Assembly: GCA_018365265.1 (NCBI GenBank)
Contig: JAGZKI010000017.1
Location: 1-41,156 of the forward strand
Reading direction: 5' to 3'
DNA: 41,156 nt
Source: Streptococcus parasanguinis
GTDB taxonomy: Bacteria > Bacillota > Bacilli > Lactobacillales > Streptococcaceae
Part shown: piece after piece, positions 16,538 through 24,774 of the stretch
How positions within the stretch are numbered: the stretch's first letter is position 1
How the letters are laid out: every line of letters starts with the position of its first letter
Program-made: the position numbers and the translations under genes
Notes under the pieces: generated by a model
Told to the model about the DNA's origin: nothing
Seen by the model: only the letters and a program-made list of their open reading frames with translations
The model's database searches: none

Positions 16538-18276
16538 GTCAAAAACGTTCTAGTTATGTAAAACGTCTGTTTAGAGATTTTGCTCACCATCCCGTGCTCC
16601 TGATTCTAGCTAGTCTCGGAACCATCGCTCAAGTGGCCTTAACGGTTTTGTTACCGATCCTTATCGGACATGCAGTTGATTTAGTCATCAATCCTCAAGG
16701 GATGACAGTCTTATGGCCCGTTTTGATCCAAATGGTTCTGGTCATTGTGGCCAATACCCTGATCCAATGGATCAATCCTCTTCTCTACAATCAATTGGTC
16801 TATCGGTTTAGCCAAAGCCTAAGAGCAGAAGTGATGGAAAAAGTACACCGATTGCCCTTGTCTTATCTAGATAAACAAGGGAGCGGGGACTTTGTCAGTC
16901 GTCTCACAACCGATGTAGAGCAACTCAATAGCGGTCTTCTGATGGTCTTTAACCAGTTCTTTGTTGGCCTCTTAACCATTCTTGTCACCATCGTGACGAT
17001 GGCAGAATTGGATTTCTTTATGATGGTGGCGGTTCTGGTCGTGACCCCTTTATCCCTGGTGATTGCTCGTTTTATTGCCAAGCGTTCTTATACGCTTTTC
17101 CAAAAGCAGACCAAGGCGCGTGGTCTTCAAACTCAATTGATCGAAGAATCCTTGACCCAGGAAAGCTTGATCCAGTCCTTTAACGCTCAGGATCAATTCC
17201 GTAAGGCTTTTAAGGGGACGAATGAAAGCTATGCCAATTATTCCCAATCCGCTGTCTTTTATTCCTCAACTGTCAACCCTGCCACTCGCTTTGTGAATGC
17301 CTTGATTTATGCGGTAGTGGCTGGATTTGGTGCGGTTCGAATCATTTCAGGTTCTCACTTCACAGTTGGTCAATTAGTGACCTTCCTCAATTATGTCAAC
17401 CAATACACCAAGCCATTTAATGATATTTCCTCTGTCTTGTCAGAACTCCAAAGTGCCCTTGCCTGCGCAGAGCGCTTGTACAGCGTGTTGGACCAAGATG
17501 AGATTGAGGAAACCGGCCATCAATTTTTGGAAACGGAGAATGTTAAAGGAGCGATTGGCTTTGAGCACGTAGCATTTGGCTATGATTTAGGGCGGACCTT
17601 GATCAAAGATTTAACCATTCAGGTTCCAGCCGCTAGTAAGGTAGCGATTGTAGGGCCTACAGGAGCAGGGAAGTCGACCTTGATCAATCTGCTCATGCGT
17701 TTCTACCCTGTGAACTCTGGGATGATTACAATCGATGGGGTGCCAATTACGGACTACAGCCGTGCTTCTTACCGCCAACAGTTTGGTATGGTTTTGCAAG
17801 AAACCTGGCTTAAGGTTGGGACCATTCATGAAAATATCGCTTTTTCTTGTCCAGATGCGACCAGAGAAGAAGTGATAGAAGCAGCCAAAGCAGCCAATGC
17901 GGATTTCTTTATCCGGCAGTTGCCACAAGGGTATGATACCTATCTTTCAGATGCTGGAGAGTCTTTGTCTCAAGGACAACGCCAACTCTTAACGATTGCG
18001 CGTGTTTTCCTTTCGGTTCCTAAGATTTTGATCTTGGATGAGGCGACATCGTCCATCGATACTCGGACCGAGGCCTTGATTCAAGATGCCTTTCATCAAC
18101 TCATGAAGGGACGGACCAGCTTTATCATCGCCCACCGCTTATCGACCATTCAAAATGCCGATATGATCCTTGTCATGGTGGATGGCGATATTGTCGAGCA
18201 TGGAACTCATGAAGAGCTAATGCAAGCGCAAGGTGTTTACTACAAGATGCAGACAGCTCAGCAACAGATTAGTTAA
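16534..18276 (+). CDS. Heterodimeric ABC exporter, catalytic subunit
   Basis: The 580-aa partner has a six-helix exporter domain (about 1-325) and an ATPase (about 345-575) with Walker A GPTGAGKST, Q-loop VLQETWLKVGTI, a variant signature LSQGQRQ, Walker B ILILDEATSSID and switch IAHRLST. The catalytic Glu and His are both present, complementing the degenerate upstream subunit. GGGAGGGAGG precedes the ATG within the end of the previous gene. The pair resembles multidrug exporters of the LmrCD/PatAB type in general layout; I did not assign a gene name. Confidence 0.9.
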   Translation: MSQKRSSYVKRLFRDFAHHPVLLILASLGTIAQVALTVLLPILIGHAVDLVINPQGMTVLWPVLIQMVLVIVANTLIQWINPLLYNQLVYRFSQSLRAEVMEKVHRLPLSYLDKQGSGDFVSRLTTDVEQLNSGLLMVFNQFFVGLLTILVTIVTMAELDFFMMVAVLVVTPLSLVIARFIAKRSYTLFQKQTKARGLQTQLIEESLTQESLIQSFNAQDQFRKAFKGTNESYANYSQSAVFYSSTVNPATRFVNALIYAVVAGFGAVRIISGSHFTVGQLVTFLNYVNQYTKPFNDISSVLSELQSALACAERLYSVLDQDEIEETGHQFLETENVKGAIGFEHVAFGYDLGRTLIKDLTIQVPAASKVAIVGPTGAGKSTLINLLMRFYPVNSGMITIDGVPITDYSRASYRQQFGMVLQETWLKVGTIHENIAFSCPDATREEVIEAAKAANADFFIRQLPQGYDTYLSDAGESLSQGQRQLLTIARVFLSVPKILILDEATSSIDTRTEALIQDAFHQLMKGRTSFIIAHRLSTIQNADMILVMVDGDIVEHGTHEELMQAQGVYYKMQTAQQQIS

Positions 18277-18282
18277 AATGAA

Positions 18283-18593
18283 AAGCATTTTCAGATTTGA
18301 AAATGCTTAGATTGAAGATAAAGACATATTCAAAACTTTCCTTAGGTGAGTACGGACGTCAGCGAACTTCTACGAAGTTCCATGACTTAGTTTTGAACCT
18401 AAAGTTTCAAAACTCCCGAGTGCTAGAAACTGATTTGTTTCTAGCACTTTTCTCACAGCGGAAAGTTTCAATATTTTCTTGATTCATTTTAAAAATTGAA
18501 AATCATTGTTGTTCCTTTTAGAAACGTTTTACTTATTTTATTTTAAAATAGTTAGTCCACATTCTAAGCATTTTTAAATTTGAAAATGCTTTT
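18283..18593. repeat. Gene-free, hairpin-rich intergenic segment
   Basis: The 381-base gap (18277-18657) holds five inverted repeats and no convincing gene. Two near-identical palindromes (AAGCATTTTCA/TGAAAATGCTT at 18283-18308 and a variant at 18566-18593) bracket the segment. Inside are GAACTTC-tac-GAAGTTC (18364-18380), AGTTTTGAA/TTCAAAACT (18389-18414) and GTGCTAGAAAC/GTTTCTAGCAC with a TTTTCT tail (18420-18453), which can act as a terminator for the exporter operon. The layout suggests a small dispersed repeat or MITE-like insertion, but the family is not identified. Confidence 0.6.
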
Positions 18594-18600
18594 ATAGTAC

Positions 18601-18632
18601 AAAAAAGCATCTAGCAATTTTGCTAGATGCTT
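18601..18632 (-). terminator. glnPQ terminator
   Basis: On the minus strand a long stem (AAGCATCTAGCAA pairing with TTGCTAGATGCTT) is followed by six T. It lies 26 bases after the glnQ stop. Confidence 0.9.
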
Positions 18633-18657
18633 CAGGACCCACTCGTTTTTATCTCAA

Positions 18658-19398
18658 TTAAACGTTTAAAACCTTATCCAAGAATTCTTTCAAACGTGGG
18701 TGTTGGGGGTTGTCGAAGATTTGGTCTGGTTTGCCGTCTTCGAGGAATTCACCATCTGCGGTGAAGATGACGCGGTTGGCTACTTGGCGAGCAAATCCCA
18801 TCTCGTGGGTAACGATGATCATGGTCATGCCTTGCTCTGCCAACTCTTTCATAACGTTCAATACATCTCCGACCATCTCAGGGTCAAGGGCAGAAGTCGG
18901 TTCGTCAAAGAGCATAATATCTGGATTCATGGCGAGTCCACGGGCAATGGCCACACGTTGTTTTTGACCACCGGAAAGACTATTTGGATTGGCATCGGCT
19001 TTATCTGCAAGTCCAACTTTTTCCAATAATTCCATCCCGACTTTTTGAGCTTCTTCACGGGTCATCAGTTTGTGCTCTACTGGCGCAAACATAATGTTTT
19101 CAAGGACGCTCATGTGAGGGAAAAGGTTGAAGTGTTGGAAAACCATCCCGATATTTTCACGGACCAAATCAACATTGGTTTTTGGATCGGTTAGATCATA
19201 TCCATTTACGGTAATTTGACCTTTTGTCACTTCTTCGAGGAGATTAAGACTACGAAGGAAGGTCGATTTACCAGAACCGGACGGTCCAATAATACAGACC
19301 ACATCCCCTTCGTAGAATTTCGTTGAGATTCCTTTTAAGACCTCATTTTCACCATAGTATTTGTGGAGGTCATGGACATCAATTTTTAATTTAGCCAT
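18658..19398 (-). CDS. glnQ: Glutamine/polar amino acid ABC transporter ATPase
   Basis: The 246-aa ATPase has Walker A GPSGSGKST, Q-loop MVFQHFNLFPHMSVLENI (the His/Asn-Leu-Phe-Pro pattern of polar amino acid importers), signature LSGGQKQR, Walker B IMLFDEPTSALDPE and switch VTHEMGF. It energises uptake by the GlnP protein encoded directly upstream; the GlnP stop and GlnQ start share a base (TAATG), so translation is coupled. A strong terminator ends the operon. Codon use is highly biased, indicating high expression. Confidence 0.93.
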   Translation of the reverse strand: MAKLKIDVHDLHKYYGENEVLKGISTKFYEGDVVCIIGPSGSGKSTFLRSLNLLEEVTKGQITVNGYDLTDPKTNVDLVRENIGMVFQHFNLFPHMSVLENIMFAPVEHKLMTREEAQKVGMELLEKVGLADKADANPNSLSGGQKQRVAIARGLAMNPDIMLFDEPTSALDPEMVGDVLNVMKELAEQGMTMIIVTHEMGFARQVANRVIFTADGEFLEDGKPDQIFDNPQHPRLKEFLDKVLNV

Positions 19399-21581
19399 TA
19401 GTTAACCTTCTTTTCTAATTTTTTTGCAAATCGTGTTAGCAAGGTGATAATCACGAGGTAGAAGACGGCAAGGATAGCATACATCTTGAAACTTTGATAG
19501 TTTCGAGCAATGATGATCTTACCAGTTTGGAAGAGTTCGACCAATCCGATCGCAGAAACGATCGTCGTATCTTTCAGGGCAATGACGAATTGGTTCACAA
19601 AGTTTGGAAGCATCAGTTTGGTTGCTTGTGGCAAGATGATCTTACGCATGGTCTTGCCATAAGAGATCCCAAGGCTTCGGCTGGCTTCCATCTGTCCAAT
19701 CGGTACAGCCTGGATCCCCCCACGGACAATTTCTGCGATATAGGCAGCAGCATTGAGAGAGAGGGCGATGGTACCTGCGACAAAGTCGTTGATTGGGGAT
19801 TGATGACCTGTGACCGACTCAATCAAGTTTGGAATTCCCCAGAAGATGAAGGCAGCGAGGATCATGAGTGGGATCCCACGAATAAAATCGACAAAGATTT
19901 CTGCTGTCCAGCGGAGCCACTTATAAGGGCTAACACTAAACATCCCAAAGATAACACCGATCACCATAGCAATGGCGAAAGAGAGAAGTGCAAGGGCAAG
20001 AGTCACACCCAAACCACTTAACAATTGTTTGTAGTTGTTTTGAAGTAAGCCCCAGATCGTTGTTTCGTCTGCCGTTGTACTTGAAGTACTTGATTTGCTA
20101 TCTGCTTTAAGGTATTTATCGAGAATCTTTTGGTATTGACCGCTTTTCTTCAAGTTCGCAAGACCGTTATTGAACATTTCGATCAATTCAGGATTTTCAC
20201 CTTTTTTAACGGCAAATGCTAGTTGACCACTTGGAGTACCTTCGATAGGTGTTTTGAATTTACGTCCTTGTTTAATAGCGTATTTGATAACAGGTTCGTC
20301 ATCCATGATCGCTGCAACAGAACCAGAATTCAAACTATCATACATAGAAGCTCCGTCAGAGAACGTTTTGATCTTGTAACCATATTTCTTTTGGTTTTCT
20401 TCAAGGAAGTTTTGTGAGGAAGTACCGTTTTTAACACCGACTGTCTTTCCTTTTAGATCATCATATGAATCAATCTTGCTACTTTCTTGAACGGCTAGAA
20501 TAGAATTGGCCGTGTAGTATGGTTCAGAAAAATCAAATGTTTCTTTTCGTGCATCTGTTACGGTCATCCCTGCGATCATTCCTTGCGCATGGCCGGATTG
20601 GACATCACTTACCGCTGCGTCAAATCCAGGGTTATCAATCTCAATGGTAAATCCTTGGTCTTTGGCAATAGCCTTGATCAAGTCCATATCGATTCCTGTG
20701 TATTTGTTTTTCCCATTTTGGAAGACAAATGGTGCAAAGGAAGAATCACTTGAAATGCTATATTTTGATTTTTTAGGAGTTGCTTTTTGACCAGCAGGAG
20801 TAGTTGTTGTTGGAACAGCACTGTTAGCAGTTGATTGGCTTTCACCGGTCCATTTCTTGATGATCTCATCAAGTGTCCCGTCAGCTTTCATTTGAGCGAG
20901 GGCCTTGTTAAATTCAGTGATCAACTTTTCATGATTTCCACCTTTTTTAACACCAAAGGCAAAGCCACCAACTGCTTCCCCGTCCATATTGATAGCTAGG
21001 TCTTGACCCTTTTGGATGGCGTATTGAATAACGGGTTGGTCATCCATGACTGCATCCACTGCACCAGCTGTTAAACTGTTGTACATGAGATCACCCGTAT
21101 CAAAAGTCTTGATCTTGTAGCCGTATTTGTCCTTGTTTTTATCGAGGAAGCGTTGAGCTGCAGTACCGTTTTTGACACCGACGGTCTTCCCTTTTAATTG
21201 GCTGTACTTAGTGATTTTATCGGCTTTCGTAGTCGCGATGACAACTTTTGTATCGTAGTAAGTATCAGACATGGTGAAGACTTTTTCACGTTCGGTTGTT
21301 TTGGTCATTCCGGCCATGATGGCATCTGCTTGACCAGCTTGAACTGCATTGACCGCTGCATCAAATCCAGGGAAGGATTTATCCAAATCCCAGCCATTGA
21401 TTTCAGCGACCTTGTCCAAGATTTCTACGTCAATTCCTTTATAGGTTTGATCTGAATCTTTAAATTCAAATGGAGCATAAGCTGTGTCGAAAACGACCTT
21501 GATCGTCTCAGCATGAGCATGACTAGCGAATGCAACGAATGGAAATAAGAAAAGCAAATAGGCTAGTAATTTTTTCTTCAT
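19398..21581 (-). CDS. glnP: Glutamine ABC transporter, two fused binding domains plus permease
   Basis: The 727-aa protein fuses, in order, a signal peptide (1-24, ending SHAHA), a first solute-binding domain (about 25-250), a Thr/Pro/Lys linker, a second binding domain (about 280-490), a short Ser/Thr linker and an importer permease (about 505-727) with the EAA loop 'EASRSLGISYGKTMRKI'. Both binding domains keep 'FAPF/YAPFEF' starts and GFDAAV and GMT motifs. This GlnP architecture is known from lactococci and streptococci, where the two domains feed glutamine (and asparagine or glutamate) to one translocator. AAAGGAGA precedes the ATG. A GlnR operator and strong promoter lie upstream. Confidence 0.94.
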   Translation of the reverse strand: MKKKLLAYLLFLFPFVAFASHAHAETIKVVFDTAYAPFEFKDSDQTYKGIDVEILDKVAEINGWDLDKSFPGFDAAVNAVQAGQADAIMAGMTKTTEREKVFTMSDTYYDTKVVIATTKADKITKYSQLKGKTVGVKNGTAAQRFLDKNKDKYGYKIKTFDTGDLMYNSLTAGAVDAVMDDQPVIQYAIQKGQDLAINMDGEAVGGFAFGVKKGGNHEKLITEFNKALAQMKADGTLDEIIKKWTGESQSTANSAVPTTTTPAGQKATPKKSKYSISSDSSFAPFVFQNGKNKYTGIDMDLIKAIAKDQGFTIEIDNPGFDAAVSDVQSGHAQGMIAGMTVTDARKETFDFSEPYYTANSILAVQESSKIDSYDDLKGKTVGVKNGTSSQNFLEENQKKYGYKIKTFSDGASMYDSLNSGSVAAIMDDEPVIKYAIKQGRKFKTPIEGTPSGQLAFAVKKGENPELIEMFNNGLANLKKSGQYQKILDKYLKADSKSSTSSTTADETTIWGLLQNNYKQLLSGLGVTLALALLSFAIAMVIGVIFGMFSVSPYKWLRWTAEIFVDFIRGIPLMILAAFIFWGIPNLIESVTGHQSPINDFVAGTIALSLNAAAYIAEIVRGGIQAVPIGQMEASRSLGISYGKTMRKIILPQATKLMLPNFVNQFVIALKDTTIVSAIGLVELFQTGKIIIARNYQSFKMYAILAVFYLVIITLLTRFAKKLEKKVN

Positions 21582-21713
21582 TTCTGTCTCCTTTAAATTC
21601 TTTTCTCTTAGGGGATTTGACCCATGAGCACATTGACCAAAGAACGGCCTTAAAAAAACAAATCATCCATACTAAATCGAGTATGAATGGTCTTATGTTT
21701 TTCTACAGAAGCT

Positions 21714-21742
21714 ATTATATCAGAAAAAAGTCGTTTTTGCAA
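21714..21742 (-). promoter_or_regulatory. glnPQ promoter
   Basis: On the minus strand TTGCAA (21742-21737), 17 bases, then TATAAT (21719-21714). The leader of about 130 bases includes a CATACT/AGTATG hairpin. Confidence 0.85.
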
Positions 21743-21758
21743 GAAAATCGAGTTTTGA

Positions 21759-21775
21759 TGTTAGGTTTTCTGACA
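21759..21775. promoter_or_regulatory. GlnR operator
   Basis: TGTTA-N7-TGACA fits the GlnR consensus TGTNAN7TNACA exactly. It is centred about 60 bases upstream of the predicted glnP start of transcription and lies between the divergent glnP and CPBP promoters. GlnR repression of glnPQ is known in the pneumococcus. Confidence 0.8.
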
Positions 21776-21785
21776 TAAAGTGGTG

Positions 21786-21814
21786 TTGCAGGTCTAGATT
21801 TTCTTTGCTACAAT
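21786..21814 (+). promoter_or_regulatory. Promoter of the CPBP protease gene
   Basis: TTGCAG (21786-21791), 17 bases, TACAAT (21809-21814). It starts 11 bases from the GlnR box. Confidence 0.75.
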
Positions 21815-21843
21815 GGACCTATCAGATAAATGGAGGTTACTAG

Positions 21844-22782
21844 ATGAAGAAAGGGTTAATCATTCAAGGTATCAAAACGAAAACTTCTGTGTCAGTTTTG
21901 GTTTCTATACTATTCTACGTGTTTTTAGCTTCCTTCTTTATAGAAGGGGGACTATGGCTCAGTAGTGAATTGGTGGGACCATTTTCGACTGCAATAGGTT
22001 ATCTAACCGAGTTCTTCTCACCAGGAAATGGGGTTGCAAGTATTCAAGAGTTTTTCTACCATTATATTCTCTATTATGAGCTCTTCAGTTTTGTATCTAT
22101 TCTCTTACTCTTTATTTTTTGGGTGAAAGTCATAGAGAAGAATTCCTTATCAAGCTTAGGTTTTGTAAAAAAGAACTGGCTCAAGTATCTAGGTTGGGGA
22201 ATCTTGCTTTCCCTTATTCAAATGGGAGTCATTGCCCTTGTCTACCAAGTGGGCGGAATCGGGACTTTTGAGCTAAATGAATTAAGTTTAGAACCCATCC
22301 TCTTTATTCTAGGTTTATTCCCATTTTGGCTCCTTCAAGGTGGTACAGAAGAAGTAGCGACGCGGGGTTGGCTCCTAACTCGGATTGCTGCAAGAACCAA
22401 TCTTCCCTTAGCAATCGCGATTTCTAGTAGTCTCTTTGGCATTCTTCATCTAGGAAATTCAGGAGTGACCTTCTTATCCGTTCTGAATATCATCCTTGAT
22501 GGGGTGCTAGCTGGTCTGCTTTTTATCTATACCGATAGTATCTGGCTTGTGGTCGCCCAACACGGCACTTGGAACTATGTACAAGGAAATCTCCTTGGTT
22601 TCCAAGTCAGTGGGACGGGGGCAAATGCGTCTATCTTTAGTTTTACCATGGGAGATGGACCTGACTGGTTGACCGGAGGGACATTTGGTGCAGAAGGATC
22701 GATCATCACAACTCTGGTTCTTCTATTATCCGTCCTGATTGTTTACCTCTTAGGGGAAAGAAATGAAAGAGCTGTTGAATAA
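21844..22782 (+). CDS. CPBP family intramembrane metalloprotease
   Basis: The 312-aa polytopic membrane protein has about eight helices. The CPBP (Abi/CAAX protease-like) motifs are EEVATRG (EExxxR, residues 169-174), a helix with FGILHLGNSG giving the first histidine, and AQHGTWNYVQGN giving the second His and Asn. These would form the zinc site within the membrane. In Gram-positive bacteria such proteins are linked to bacteriocin self-immunity or peptide handling, but the role here is not known. GGAGG precedes the ATG. In the pneumococcus a similar gene also neighbours glnPQ and uvrB. Confidence 0.9.
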   Translation: MKKGLIIQGIKTKTSVSVLVSILFYVFLASFFIEGGLWLSSELVGPFSTAIGYLTEFFSPGNGVASIQEFFYHYILYYELFSFVSILLLFIFWVKVIEKNSLSSLGFVKKNWLKYLGWGILLSLIQMGVIALVYQVGGIGTFELNELSLEPILFILGLFPFWLLQGGTEEVATRGWLLTRIAARTNLPLAIAISSSLFGILHLGNSGVTFLSVLNIILDGVLAGLLFIYTDSIWLVVAQHGTWNYVQGNLLGFQVSGTGANASIFSFTMGDGPDWLTGGTFGAEGSIITTLVLLLSVLIVYLLGERNERAVE

Positions 22783-22811
22783 TAAGTGTGAAATGGCTGA
22801 TAGTCATATAA

Positions 22812-22844
22812 GAAAAAGACAAACACCAAAAATGACGTTTGTCT
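22812..22844 (-). terminator. Terminator of the two-component operon
   Basis: On the minus strand AGACAAAC pairs with GTTTGTCT and is followed by TTTTCTT. It lies about 40 bases after the sensor kinase stop. Confidence 0.75.
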
Positions 22845-22852
22845 GCATTCTG

Positions 22853-22885
22853 AGTCGAACACATATAGATGGGTTCGGCTTTTTC
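22853..22885 (+). terminator. CPBP gene terminator
   Basis: AGTCGAAC pairs with GTTCGGCT (one T.G pair) around a 12-base loop, followed by TTTTTC. Confidence 0.7.
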
Positions 22886-23961
22886 TATATAATAATAGGA
22901 ATAGTTAGCTTGACTTGGGCACCATGATTAATATTTTCTAAATGCATCGTTCCATTATGAAGTTTCATGACGCGTTTTACGAAAGATAAACCAAGTCCAT
23001 AGTGACTTTCTTGAGAGGGTGTTCTTGCTTGGTCATCTTTATAGAAAAGATTTCCAGCATTCTGTAATATATTTTTTGAAAAACTAGATTGGTCATTCCA
23101 TATAGTTAGAACTAATTGTCTATTTTCTTGTGAAATTGTTAGCTGGATTTGTGCATCATTTTCTTTTTGATGTTGTATTGCATTATTAATGATATTTGTG
23201 ATTGCTCGGAAAAATAGATTGGAATGAATTGCAATTTGTGTTGATGGAGTTACTGTGTTTGTAAAAATAAAATGTGTATTTCTGGGGAGTAAAGGTGAGA
23301 TATGTTCCTGTAATTGATAAGTTACTTGTTTAATTGATATGTTTTCAAGTTGAATATCACGGTCGTAAAATGTTTTGGAGTATTGGATGAAGTGGTTAAA
23401 ATAATCGTTTAATTGAATACTTGCTTGCTCAAGATCTTTTAGACATTCCATTGTTTGAGGTGTTTGTTTGGTAGATTGTAAGAATTCAGCATTTCCTCTT
23501 ATGACAGTTAGAGGAGTTCGAAGATCATGTGCAGCGCTAGATACTTGAAACATGAGTTCTTTTTTTTGTTCTTTTTCATGTTCAATCCTATTTTTTATAT
23601 CAGATTGCATTTTTTCGATTAGTTCATTTGTTTCAATAAATTCTTTAATCTGCAAATGGTGATGTTCATTTTTGGTGAAATATAGTCCACTATGATAAAC
23701 CATGTTCATTTCTTTTTGAATCTTGGTTAATAATTGTCTAATATTTATTACAATGATAAAAATTAAAATGATGCAAAGATAAATCCAAGAACTGACGCTA
23801 AAAAATAAAGCAAAGCGATTGACATTTTTCTCATTAATTCCAGATACAGAAGATAGAAGAGCTGGAACTATGTAAAAAAGTATCAGACATAGAAGAAATT
23901 GCCAAATGATTTTAAGGTAGGTACGCTTAATGAGTTGCTTGATTGTCAATTCTTTTTCCAT
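22885..23961 (-). CDS. Sensor histidine kinase
   Basis: The 358-aa kinase has two N-terminal helices (about 17-38 and 50-75) with only a short external loop, a coiled-coil linker, an H-box 'SSAAHDLRTPLTVIRG' with His145, an N-box 'NIINNAIQH' and a G-box 'GLGLSFVKRV'. A short sensor loop is typical of intramembrane-sensing kinases tied to ABC transporters. ATG 23961 is chosen because GGAGG lies 9 bases upstream; the longer frame from 23979 has no Shine-Dalgarno. It overlaps the response regulator by 16 bases. It is more AT-rich than its flanks. Confidence 0.88.
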   Translation of the reverse strand: MEKELTIKQLIKRTYLKIIWQFLLCLILFYIVPALLSSVSGINEKNVNRFALFFSVSSWIYLCIILIFIIVINIRQLLTKIQKEMNMVYHSGLYFTKNEHHHLQIKEFIETNELIEKMQSDIKNRIEHEKEQKKELMFQVSSAAHDLRTPLTVIRGNAEFLQSTKQTPQTMECLKDLEQASIQLNDYFNHFIQYSKTFYDRDIQLENISIKQVTYQLQEHISPLLPRNTHFIFTNTVTPSTQIAIHSNLFFRAITNIINNAIQHQKENDAQIQLTISQENRQLVLTIWNDQSSFSKNILQNAGNLFYKDDQARTPSQESHYGLGLSFVKRVMKLHNGTMHLENINHGAQVKLTIPIII

Positions 23962-24617
23962 TTGTATCCACCTCCCCAAACGGTTTTGATTGGATCAATT
24001 TGATGAATCTTAAATTTTTGTCTAATTTGATAGATGTATTCAGTGATAGATCGTAGTTGTGCGTCAGAGCTTATAGGATAAAGATAATTGTAAAGTTCTT
24101 CTATGCTAAATATTCGGTTTTCATTTTTTGCTAAAAGATAAAGTAAATCAAACTCTCGCTTAGTTAATGAAATTCTCTTTGATTGATAATAAACTTCTTG
24201 ACTATCTCGATAAAAAGTTATATTTGAATCCATCTCTTCTTTAGAGGCATGATGTGATCTTTCTTCTCTACGAAGATGCATTTGAATTCTTGCAATCAAT
24301 TCCTTTATGCTGAATGGTTTTGTGATGTAATCATCTGCCCCAGCTTGAATTCCTTTTAGTAAATCTTCTTCAAAATCTTTAGCGGTTAGAAATAGGATTG
24401 GAGTAGAAATTTGTGAACGAATGGAACGACAGATTTCTAAACCAGAAATAGGCATCATGACATCAAGTAAAATTAGATCGAATCCAGTAAAGTCGCAGAT
24501 ATTGATCTCCTCTATATATTTACGAGTTTCCACGTGAAAGTTGTTTGCTCTTAATGCATTGGCTATTAATCGTAAGATTTTTTCATCATCGTCAATGGCT
24601 AAAATTTTATACTTCAT
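23946..24617 (-). CDS. OmpR/PhoB-type response regulator
   Basis: The 223-aa protein has a receiver domain (about 1-115: acidic IDDDEK, phospho-acceptor Asp52 in LLDVMMP, TAK switch, conserved Lys in ITKPFS) and a C-terminal winged helix (about 135-223: 'LTKREFDLLYLLAKNENRIFSIEELYNYL', 'RSITEYIYQIRQKF', 'KTVWGGGYKW'). ATG 24617 has GGAGGG immediately upstream, whereas a longer frame from 24662 adds an unlikely N terminus. It is paired with the kinase downstream and is divergent from a three-gene ABC transporter it probably controls. Confidence 0.9.
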   Translation of the reverse strand: MKYKILAIDDDEKILRLIANALRANNFHVETRKYIEEINICDFTGFDLILLDVMMPISGLEICRSIRSQISTPILFLTAKDFEEDLLKGIQAGADDYITKPFSIKELIARIQMHLRREERSHHASKEEMDSNITFYRDSQEVYYQSKRISLTKREFDLLYLLAKNENRIFSIEELYNYLYPISSDAQLRSITEYIYQIRQKFKIHQIDPIKTVWGGGYKWKKN

Positions 24618-24713
24618 AGACCCTCCAATTGTATTCCATATTATAGCAAATATAGAATGCAATTTGTTAGAAATGAAGAAAATAATTATTCTGATAATTT
24701 CCTGATTTTCTCC

Positions 24714-24722
24714 TGTTATACT
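24714..24722 (+). promoter_or_regulatory. Extended -10 promoter of the ABC-2 operon
   Basis: TGTTATACT is an extended -10 with no clear -35, which suits a promoter that needs an activator such as the adjacent response regulator. Confidence 0.55.
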
Positions 24723-24736
24723 TGCTCCAAGTGAAG

Positions 24737-24748
24737 GTGAAATTTCAC
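24737..24748. promoter_or_regulatory. Perfect palindrome in the ABC-2 leader
   Basis: GTGAAATTTCAC is a perfect 12-base palindrome, preceded by a partial direct repeat GTGAAG (24731-24736). It sits between the -10 box and the Shine-Dalgarno, where a repressor would block transcription. No binder is identified. Confidence 0.45.
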
Positions 24749-24774
24749 TAAAAGTCAGAAGGGAAAAAGAATGA

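Noticed and set aside
18297..18482. 61-codon open frame after the second ABC exporter
   Set aside because: It runs through three hairpins of the intergenic repeat and has no start signals.
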